Source: Planctomycetota bacterium (GTDB taxonomy: Bacteria > Planctomycetota > Phycisphaerae > Sedimentisphaerales > Anaerohalosphaeraceae). From it: 64,000 nt of DNA. Location: positions 1 through 64,000 of the forward strand of contig VGXU01000005.1 of NCBI GenBank assembly GCA_016873215.1, given 5' to 3'. Within the stretch, counting starts at the first letter, position 1, and each line of letters begins with the position of its first letter. Made by a program: the position numbers and the translations under genes. Under the pieces are notes generated by a model, which was not told the origin of the DNA, searched no databases, and saw nothing but the letters and a program-made list of their open reading frames with translations. Shown here piece by piece: positions 57,972 through 64,000 of the stretch.

Positions 57972-59696
57972 ATGAAAAATGATGTATCTATCGTTCTCAC
58001 CGGCCAGGCCGGGATGGGCGTCCAGACGGTCGAGCAGCTTTTGATGCAGATGTTCAGGCTGGCCGGGTTTCACGTCTTCGCCACCAAGGAATATATGTCC
58101 CGCGTCCGCGGCGGAATGAATTCCACCTCCATTCGCGTCAGCGCCGCACCCGTTAGGGCCTGCGTGGACCGCATCGATATCCTCGTCCCGCTCAATAAGG
58201 GCGGCATCAGCCACGTTCAAAACCGGCTGTCCAAAGACACGCTGATTATCGCCGAAAAAGAAAACTTCGAAGACCGTTCGGATATCGGCCAGCTCGACCT
58301 CGTCGATGTGCCGTTCACGAAAATCGCCACAGACCTCGGCAACAAAATCTATTCGAGCGTTGTTGCCGTGGGGCTGCTGGCGGGATTGTTTGAACTGGAA
58401 TTATCCATCCTGACCGACTTCATTTCCAAACGTTTCGCGGGCAAAGACGCGACTATCATTTCCGGCAATCTCGCGGCGGTACAGGCCGGCTATGACATTG
58501 GCAAAAAACTGGCTTCGGAGAAAGGACTGAAATTTCAATTACAAGCCGACCCGGCCGTCAAAGATCGGATGCTTGTCGGCGGCGCCGAGGCAATCGGGCT
58601 GGGAGCCATCGCCGGCGGATGCAATTTCATCGGTGCCTATCCGATGTCGCCCTCAACGGGCCTGCTGCAGTTTCTGGCCAAACACGCTGACCAATTCGGA
58701 ATTGTTGTCGAACAAGCCGAAGACGAAATCGCCGGCATCAATATGGCGCTCGGCGCCTGGTACGCCGGCGCCCGCGCCGTTGCCAGCACCTCCGGCGGGG
58801 GATTTGCCCTGATGACCGAAGGCCTCAGCCTGTGCGGGATGATTGAATCGCCGCTGGTAATGCACATCGCCCAGCGGCCTGGTCCAGCGACGGGCCTGCC
58901 GACCCGCACCGAACAGGCGGATTTGAAACTGGCGTTATACGCCGGGCACGGCGAGTTTCCACGGGCGATTCTGGCGCCGGGTAGTCTCGAAGAAGGCTTT
59001 GACTTGATGCGGCGGGCCTTTGATTTAGCCGACAAGACCCAGTCGCCGATTTTCGTGCTGACCGACCAGTATTTTATCGACACCTACTATACCATCGATC
59101 GGCCGGACGTCTCGAAGCTCAGCACCGGACACCAGTTTGTCAAGACCTACAAGGGCTATAAGCGTTTCGCTCTGACCAAGACCGGCCTGTCGCCGCGCGG
59201 TATTCCAGGATTCGGCGACGGCCTCGTCGTTGTTGACAGCGACGAGCACGATGAAGAAGGTCATATCACCGAAGACCTCGACTTGCGCGTTAAGATGGTT
59301 GATAAGCGGCTTGCGAAAATGAAACTGCTCGAACGTGCGACAATCAAGCCGACGCTGTGGCCCCCCAGGGTCGATTATAAAACGCTGGTCATCTGCTGGG
59401 GTTCGACGCGCACCGTCGTGGAAGAGGCTCTGACCCGGCTGGGACGCAAAGATATCGCAATGCTGCATTTCGCACAGGTCTGGCCGCTGCATCCAAAAGT
59501 GGCCGAATATACCAACAGGGCCAAAAAAGTTATTTGCCTCGAAGGCAACGCTACCGGCCAATTCGCCAAAATCCTCCGGCTGCAGAAGGATATTGCCATC
59601 GATAAGCAAATCCTCAAATACAACGGCCTGCAGTTTTCCGTCGAAGAAGTGATGGAATATCTGGCGGGCAATGCCCACGGCTTCGCCTCGCGGTAG
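57972..59696 (+). CDS. korA: 2-oxoacid:ferredoxin oxidoreductase, fused gamma-alpha subunit
   Basis: The protein has 574 residues from ATG 57972; TTG 57966 is also in frame. Residues about 1-190 form the gamma domain (LTGQAGMGVQTVEQLL... VRGGMNSTSIR), and 195-574 form the alpha domain (GAEAIGLGAIAGGCNFIGAYPMSPSTG, VVEQAEDEIAGINMALGA, STSGGGFALMTEGLSL). With KorB it oxidises a 2-oxoacid (probably 2-oxoglutarate) to the acyl-CoA, reducing ferredoxin. No delta (ferredoxin-like) domain is fused. A diverged relic of its middle region lies at 57254. Confidence 0.93.
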   Translation: MKNDVSIVLTGQAGMGVQTVEQLLMQMFRLAGFHVFATKEYMSRVRGGMNSTSIRVSAAPVRACVDRIDILVPLNKGGISHVQNRLSKDTLIIAEKENFEDRSDIGQLDLVDVPFTKIATDLGNKIYSSVVAVGLLAGLFELELSILTDFISKRFAGKDATIISGNLAAVQAGYDIGKKLASEKGLKFQLQADPAVKDRMLVGGAEAIGLGAIAGGCNFIGAYPMSPSTGLLQFLAKHADQFGIVVEQAEDEIAGINMALGAWYAGARAVASTSGGGFALMTEGLSLCGMIESPLVMHIAQRPGPATGLPTRTEQADLKLALYAGHGEFPRAILAPGSLEEGFDLMRRAFDLADKTQSPIFVLTDQYFIDTYYTIDRPDVSKLSTGHQFVKTYKGYKRFALTKTGLSPRGIPGFGDGLVVVDSDEHDEEGHITEDLDLRVKMVDKRLAKMKLLERATIKPTLWPPRVDYKTLVICWGSTRTVVEEALTRLGRKDIAMLHFAQVWPLHPKVAEYTNRAKKVICLEGNATGQFAKILRLQKDIAIDKQILKYNGLQFSVEEVMEYLAGNAHGFASR

Positions 59697-59705
59697 CCTG
59701 AATAA

Positions 59706-59745
59706 ATGTAGCACAGCCGCCCCCGGCTGTGGTTTTGTTGCAGGC
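59706..59745 (+). repeat. Dispersed repeat with short stem, TAGCACAGCCGCCC type
   Basis: TAGCACAGCCGCCCCCGGCT then GTGGTTTTGTTGC; CACAGCCG and CGGCTGTG form an 8-bp hairpin. A related unit lies inside the inverted repeat at 35061-35117, and a GGCTGT-bearing relative at 17750-17812. Confidence 0.65.
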
Positions 59746-59751
59746 TCTTTT

Positions 59752-59784
59752 CAATCGGCAATCGACAATCGAAAATCGTCAATT
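59752..59784 (+). repeat. Dispersed repeat, AATCGACAATCGAAAATCG type
   Basis: AATCGGCAATCGACAATCG followed by AAAATCGTCAATTTGG, made of tandem 7-8 base units. It matches the repeat that codes for the N terminus of the LplT-Aas fusion (14358). Confidence 0.8.
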
Positions 59785-59803
59785 TGGTATACTTTGCTCA
59801 CGC

Positions 59804-59831
59804 TTGCGTGTGCATGTTTATCCTGTATAAT
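59804..59831 (+). promoter_or_regulatory. Putative promoter of korB
   Basis: TTGCGT (59804-59809) and a perfect TATAAT (59826-59831) are 16 bases apart, 37 bases before ATG 59868. KorB may thus have a separate start site downstream of korA, placed after the repeats. Confidence 0.45.
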
Positions 59832-59867
59832 AGCAGGATAGGAAAATTGGCAGTAAGGAGACACAGA

Positions 59868-60734
59868 ATGGATGCAAAGATATTTGATATGGGGCCGGTG
59901 GATATCGCGTGGTGTCCGGGGTGCGGGGATTACCTGATATTGAAGGTTCTCAAGCAGGCGCTGGCGGAGCTGGAGATCGGGCCGGAACGGCTTGTGATGG
60001 TCTCGGGCATCGGGCAGGCGGCGAAAATCCCGCATTATTTTCGCTGCAACGCCTTCAACGGTCTGCATGGCCGGGCGCTGTCGCCGGCGTTTGCGATACA
60101 GATGTCGAATCCGGAGCTTGTGGTCATCGCCGAAAGCGGCGACGGCGATATGTACGGCGAAGGCGGCAATCACTGGACGCATACCATCCGGCGGAATCCC
60201 AACATCACCAACATCGTCCACAACAATATGGTCTATGGGCTGACCAAGGGGCAGGCGTCGCCGACGAGCCGGTGCGGGTTTGTCACGCCGGTGCAGATTA
60301 ACGGCGTGATTAATGAGCCGTTTAATCCGCTGGCGGCGGCGATCGCGTTGGACGCATCGTTCGTCGCGAGGGTGTTTATCGGCGACCAGGAAAAATCGAA
60401 GGACGTTCTCAAAAAGGCCATCTTGCACAACGGCTACGCGCTGGTGGATATTTTTCAGCCGTGCGTGTCGTTTAATAAGGTCAATACGTTCCAGTGGTTC
60501 AAGGACAACACGTATAATCTCGAGGACGGGTACGACCCGACGAATCGAACGGAAGCGTTCAAGCGGGCCTGCGAGGAATCGGGCGGCGGGAAGCTGCCGC
60601 TGGGGATTTTTTATATCAATCCGAATAAGAAGCCGTATCACGAACTGGCCGGGACGTATAAGACCGACCGGCGGCCTTTGTATCAGCGGCTGCCGCAAAT
60701 GGAAAAATTGCAAAGTCTATTGAACACGATTTAA
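59868..60734 (+). CDS. korB: 2-oxoacid:ferredoxin oxidoreductase, beta subunit
   Basis: The protein has 288 residues from ATG 59868, with AAGGAG 7 bases upstream; earlier in-frame starts run into the repeat. Seen: WCPGCGDY near the N terminus (iron-sulfur/TPP interface), [11 protein letters not shown], and the thiamine diphosphate motif [13 protein letters not shown]...[11 protein letters not shown]. It provides the TPP and iron-sulfur site of the KorAB complex. The next gene, a PocR-AraC regulator, starts 12 bases later. Confidence 0.94.
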   Translation: MDAKIFDMGPVDIAWCPGCGDYLILKVLKQALAELEIGPERLVMVSGIGQAAKIPHYFRCNAFNGLHGRALSPAFAIQMSNPELVVIAESGDGDMYGEGGNHWTHTIRRNPNITNIVHNNMVYGLTKGQASPTSRCGFVTPVQINGVINEPFNPLAAAIALDASFVARVFIGDQEKSKDVLKKAILHNGYALVDIFQPCVSFNKVNTFQWFKDNTYNLEDGYDPTNRTEAFKRACEESGGGKLPLGIFYINPNKKPYHELAGTYKTDRRPLYQRLPQMEKLQSLLNTI

Positions 60735-60745
60735 GGCGGAATTTT

Positions 60746-61699
60746 ATGAGCACACCCTCTTCTGAAATGGAATTGAAAGACATTTTCACGTCGGCACAAT
60801 TCAAGGCTATCGAGTCATCCTTTGTGTCGAAATATGGAATGCCGCTGGAAAGCTGCGGCACTAACGGTAAGGAATCGCTGTCGCTGTGCAGTTCGCCGTG
60901 TCATCCGTATTTTTGCCGGGTGATTCGCAATTCGCGTCCGGGTGCGGTGCGGTGCCGGCGGGATCGGCGGCGATGGATGAATATTGCGATACAGACGGGA
61001 AAGCCGCATATCGACGTTTGCCACGCGGGGATTATGCTCGGGTGTGTGCCGGTGGTGTACAGAGGGACGCAGTTTGGCGGAGTGTTTTTCGGCAAGTGCC
61101 TGCTGAAGAAGCCGGGCAAGGCGTTCGGGCGGGAATTTCGCGGGCGGTTTAAGGGATTTCGTTTTGACGGGGATGAAGTCAGGCGAGCGGCGGGGCGGCT
61201 GAAAATTGTTCCCGAACGGCAGCTTGTCCGAGCGGGGGAGTTTTTGCAGTCGCGGCTGAAGCGGGCGCTTGTGCCGGCAAAGGTGAAGGTTTTGCGTGAG
61301 CAAAGTGCCCTGCGCCGGGCCGAGAAAGAAAGCAAACGCAAACGCCTGCGGGCCGCCATGCCGTATATCTCTGAATCCTCGGCTATTTGGCCTGCGATGG
61401 AATATATGAATCATCATTACGACCGGCCGATTACGCTGGCCGAGATTACGCGAACGACTAAATTAAGCGAATCCCGCCTGTCGCATCTGTTCACGGAGAA
61501 GATGGGCATCACGCTGTTCGATTATCTGACGCGGGTGCGCATCCGCAACGCCAAGCGGCTGCTGCAGACGACCGACTGGGAATGCCTTCAAATCGGCCCG
61601 GCGGTCGGCTATGATAATCAGAGCTATTTTATGCGAACTTTTAAGCGGCTGGCGGGAGCGACGCCGCAGCGATGGCGTATACGGAACAAACATAAATAG
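60746..61699 (+). CDS. PocR sensory domain and AraC-type DNA-binding regulator
   Basis: The protein has 317 residues from ATG 60746 (AAGGCGG upstream). Residues about 15-170 are a PocR domain: cysteines in CGTNGKESLSLCSSPCHPYFC, and ICHAGIMLGCVPVVYRG-like residues HVDVCHAGIM. Residues about 205-310 hold two helix-turn-helix units (ITLAEITRTTKLSESRLSHLF; LQIGPAVGYDNQSYFMRTFKRLAG) typical of AraC. The domain order is that of PocR. The stretch at 100-175 is Arg/Lys-rich and linker-like. It stands 12 bases after korB, so it may sense a metabolite tied to 2-oxoacid oxidation. Confidence 0.9.
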   Translation: MSTPSSEMELKDIFTSAQFKAIESSFVSKYGMPLESCGTNGKESLSLCSSPCHPYFCRVIRNSRPGAVRCRRDRRRWMNIAIQTGKPHIDVCHAGIMLGCVPVVYRGTQFGGVFFGKCLLKKPGKAFGREFRGRFKGFRFDGDEVRRAAGRLKIVPERQLVRAGEFLQSRLKRALVPAKVKVLREQSALRRAEKESKRKRLRAAMPYISESSAIWPAMEYMNHHYDRPITLAEITRTTKLSESRLSHLFTEKMGITLFDYLTRVRIRNAKRLLQTTDWECLQIGPAVGYDNQSYFMRTFKRLAGATPQRWRIRNKHK

Positions 61700-61711
61700 G
61701 ACGATAGCTGT

Positions 61712-62440
61712 ATGGCACTTGTCGCTGAGGTTTTGACGCCATTTGCTTCCCGGCGGGGCAGGGGTATCCGTCGTCGGCTGATTTCACTGGCCGTGATGGC
61801 GCTGGCTAATCTTCTGCCGGTTCTCGGCTTTGTTTTTTTCAATTGGAATCTGTACGAGCTGATGACGCTTTACTGGGCGGAGAATGTGATTATCGGCGCC
61901 TTTACGGTGCTGAAGATGTTGAATGTTGATAACAATTCCGTGGCGGATGACAGAGAAATTTTGACGGCGGTGCCGTCTTTTTTTGCATATTTTTTGTTTT
62001 GTTTCTTTCATGCGTTGATGATTCAGTTTATGTTTCAAAAGTTTCTTCCGCCGCTGACGCCCGAGGAGACCTGGCTTGAGGGCTGGCATCGGATGAACGA
62101 TTTTTTTCATTTTACTTTTGTGCAGTTGAAATGGGTGGTGCTGGCGATGGCGCTGAGTCATGGTTTTTCTTATGTGTATGATTACAATCTCGGCGGAGAA
62201 AAATACCGCACTACGCTCAGGAAGCTGTGGTTCCTGCCCGGCGGAAGATTGGTGGTGATGATGGCAATTATTATGGTTGCTGCCTGGCAGCTTGAAGCGA
62301 TGAGTTCGCTCACGGTATTTACGGTTATCATTACAGTGAAGATTATGCTGGAATGGTTGTTTGACGGAGTAAGACGGGCGGCCACGGCGGAGCCGTTTGA
62401 GAAAACACCGAGCCTGAAAAAATCTGACTTGTCTTTCTGA
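61712..62440 (+). CDS. DUF6498 family membrane protein
   Basis: The protein has 242 residues with about five spans. The N-terminal ANLLPVLGFVFFNWNLYELMTLYWAENVIIGAFTVLKM is the signature segment of DUF6498 proteins. It starts 12 bases after the AraC-type regulator gene. Function of the family is unknown. ATG 61712 follows AGGACGAT by about seven bases. Confidence 0.82.
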   Translation: MALVAEVLTPFASRRGRGIRRRLISLAVMALANLLPVLGFVFFNWNLYELMTLYWAENVIIGAFTVLKMLNVDNNSVADDREILTAVPSFFAYFLFCFFHALMIQFMFQKFLPPLTPEETWLEGWHRMNDFFHFTFVQLKWVVLAMALSHGFSYVYDYNLGGEKYRTTLRKLWFLPGGRLVVMMAIIMVAAWQLEAMSSLTVFTVIITVKIMLEWLFDGVRRAATAEPFEKTPSLKKSDLSF

Positions 62441-62586
62441 CGTCCGAGAATAAATCCGTTTTTGCGACTTTTATCCGTGAATTTCCGTTCATCCTGCTTT
62501 TTCATTCCATCGCGGGCCAGTTATGTTTGTTAAAAAACCCCAAATTTGATATGATAAGGATCAGAAAGGTTTTGGGGAGAAAACAC

Positions 62587-63405
62587 GTGCTGAACCCGTG
62601 GATAGAAACCATTGTTGTGGGTGTGCTTGCGCTGGTCGGCCTGCTGGCGGGGATAGGGATTTCCCGCAGAGGCAAAGGGGCCGGGGTGGGGGCGTGTTTT
62701 TGCGTCGTGATAGTCATCCTGGCTTTGGCGGCGGGATGGCTGATTCCGGTGAATATGAACACGCCGATTGTGTTTGCGCTGATTTGCGGGCGGGCGCGAT
62801 TTGCGCTGCTGGCGTTTATCGTGCCGCTGGCGCTTGCGGCGGCCCGGCCGTACCTGCCATATAAGATAGAACGGCAGGGCATTGTCGTTTTGATTGCCCT
62901 GTCGATTTATGTTTTTGCCGTGTTTCCGTTTTTGGGAGCGGCGATAGCGGCCGGCGCGTTGAAGGAACTTCCTGTTATGTATGACTCCGACGGCGTCTGT
63001 CTGCAAAATACGCCCTATACCTGCGGGCCCGCCGCGGCGGCCACCGCTCTGCGTCAATTCGGGCTGGATGTCTCGGAAGGACAAATCGCCGTTCTGAGTC
63101 GAAGCTGTCCGCTGATCGGCACTTCCGATTACGACCTGACGCGGGCAATCGGACAGGTTGTTTCCGGGCGGGCGGTGGAAAGCTCTTATGGCCAGTGGAA
63201 TGAAATTCCAAAATTGACGGACCATCAGGTTTTGCTGGCGATGCTGCGGCAGCGGTACTGGTCCAATCATTGCGTGCTGATTGTCAAGATGACGGACAAC
63301 GCGGTTGTTTTTGCCGACCCCGCGGAAGGGCTGATTACGCTGTCCAAAAAGCGATTTCTGGACCTCTGGACGGGCCGGGGCATTCTTCTGCAAAACAATT
63401 CATAG
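62587..63405 (+). CDS. Membrane protein with a C39-like peptidase domain
   Basis: The protein has 272 residues from GTG 62587, preceded by GGGGAG seven bases upstream; TTG 62527 and ATG 62551 are upstream alternatives without a good ribosome binding site. Four spans cover about 10-130. The C-terminal domain starts QNTPYTCGPAAAATALRQFG, the C39 papain-like Cys context, and later NHCVLIVKMTDNAVVFADPAEG gives the His/Asp pair. This is the design of bacteriocin-ABC peptidases, but here the peptidase is last and no ABC domain is present, so it may be a stand-alone membrane protease. It follows the DUF6498 gene by 146 bases. Confidence 0.8.
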   Translation: MLNPWIETIVVGVLALVGLLAGIGISRRGKGAGVGACFCVVIVILALAAGWLIPVNMNTPIVFALICGRARFALLAFIVPLALAAARPYLPYKIERQGIVVLIALSIYVFAVFPFLGAAIAAGALKELPVMYDSDGVCLQNTPYTCGPAAAATALRQFGLDVSEGQIAVLSRSCPLIGTSDYDLTRAIGQVVSGRAVESSYGQWNEIPKLTDHQVLLAMLRQRYWSNHCVLIVKMTDNAVVFADPAEGLITLSKKRFLDLWTGRGILLQNNS

Positions 63406-63444
63406 CCGGGATATTTCAGCGATTTCTTGATACGGATGAATTTT

Positions 63445-63618
63445 CTAAGACTGTTTGCGGCATTCCACCGGCGTCCTACCCATTTCTCTGTAAAAAATCC
63501 GTGAGACATGATTCATATCTGCAAAGCCGAGGTCATAGGCGATTTTCTGTACCGTATGATTTGTGTTTCGTAATAATTCTGCGAACTGCCGGATGCGAGT
63601 TCTGCGCAAAATGGGAGA
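63445..63618 (-). pseudogene. Relic of an AraC-type regulator (second helix-turn-helix only)
   Basis: Between two stops (TAA at 63621-63619 and TAG at 63447-63445) the minus strand reads LRRTRIRQFAELLRNTNHTV, then QKIAYDLGFADMNHVSRIF and YREMGRTPVECRKQS. This is the last half of an AraC DNA-binding domain. The first helix-turn-helix and the sensor are missing and the frame is closed upstream. It lies just before a FucP-type sugar transporter gene, which it may once have controlled. Other parts of 63406-63767 show no gene. Confidence 0.75.
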
Positions 63619-63767
63619 TTAATTTACGCAAAAGGGCATTTACAGATTTTACGTTTCGGGGTATAGTTCTCCTGTTAGAGAAAGTGTTTCGGTTGCTGAA
63701 AATGATAGTGCAGGTGTCGTAAAGAGGTGCGTTGTACGCTTATAACACTCTTGGCGAAAGGTTTTTT

Positions 63768-64000
63768 ATGGCGAAAAATCTATTGGGTAAGATGCCGAGT
63801 TCCGGGTCGCCGGCGCCGGTTATTCCCAAAGAAATGATTTTCTCGTTTGTTTTGGTGACCACTTTATTTTCGCTGTGGGGGTTTGCCAACGATATTACCA
63901 ACCCGATGGTGGCGGCATTCAAAAACATTCTGCTGATCAGCAATTTTGAAAGTTCGCTGGTGCAGTTTGCTTTTTACGGCGGATATTGCGTGATGGCTTT
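63768..64000 (+). CDS. FucP-type sugar:proton symporter (MFS), N-terminal part
   Basis: ATG 63768 follows AAAGG by six bases and the frame runs open to the window edge (77 codons). Seen: LFSLWGFANDITNPMVAAFK and LVQFAFYGGYCVMA, the first-helix signatures of the FucP/glucose-galactose MFS branch. A relic AraC regulator lies just upstream. The sugar cannot be determined from this part. Confidence 0.85.
   Translation, partial: MAKNLLGKMPSSGSPAPVIPKEMIFSFVLVTTLFSLWGFANDITNPMVAAFKNILLISNFESSLVQFAFYGGYCVMA

Overview
The window looks like a piece of a planctomycete chromosome, most likely from the Phycisphaerae/Sedimentisphaerales side. This is inferred from gene style (long SecA, tandem ClpP, many PQQ-type propellers and HEAT lipoproteins, HTH proteins with C-terminal membrane anchors, many GTG starts), not from a marker gene. 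No rRNA, tRNA, CRISPR array or complete insertion sequence was seen. Gene density is high, and most genes sit in short operons with gaps or overlaps of a few bases.

Layout. 1-1024 holds the 3' end of recJ. 1256-3144 is an AT-rich two-gene cassette encoding an AAA ATPase (DUF3696 type) and a PIN-like nuclease, overlapping by one base. It is followed by about 1.6 kb without genes, packed with short dispersed repeats. 4756-8456 (minus) is secA plus a small zinc-ribbon gene. At 8612-17741 a sigma-54 enhancer-binding protein is divergent from a good sigma-54 promoter. That promoter drives a 31-residue membrane peptide, a B12-type radical SAM protein and two lipoproteins; after a terminator come a lipase-like hydrolase, a membrane protein and a three-domain LplT-PlsC-acyl-ACP synthetase fusion. 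17882-20750 carries a PH-domain protein, two clpP genes and a lipoprotein. 20768-26554 (minus) is the cell-shape cluster mreB-mreC-mreD-PBP2 with a coiled-coil anchor protein and a small membrane protein upstream. 26925-34630 (minus) holds a HEAT lipoprotein, lnt, a DNA methyltransferase, a HAD phosphatase, a DJ-1 protein, a DUF2142-like membrane protein, an RluB-type pseudouridine synthase and DUF2905. 34925-46414 holds a small basic protein, a stand-alone PocR sensor, a PQQ propeller, ribD, ligA, ndk, an OmpA-type lipoprotein, a membrane-tethered HTH protein, purH, another propeller and a small protein. 46535-55838 (minus) is the complete F-type ATP synthase operon (Z-I-B-E-F-H-A-G-D-C), headed by a HEAT-repeat protein. 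56002-64000 holds nadD, a 24-residue lysine peptide, a ferritin-like gene, korA-korB, a PocR-AraC regulator, two membrane proteins, an AraC relic and the start of a FucP-type transporter.

The most interesting points are: (1) the ATPase-PIN pair as a candidate defence module; (2) the sigma-54 peptide/radical SAM locus beside envelope-lipid genes; (3) a 24-residue peptide with 16 lysines and an unusually extended Shine-Dalgarno sequence; (4) several families of short dispersed repeats, some of which have entered reading frames; (5) SecA with about five degenerate helical repeats; (6) ndk without a canonical start codon and with a shortened C terminus; (7) a decayed korA fragment 0.6 kb upstream of intact korA.

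Product names rest on motifs and family knowledge read by eye; no database search was run. Start codons were moved from the longest frame wherever a ribosome binding site or family length favoured an internal start.
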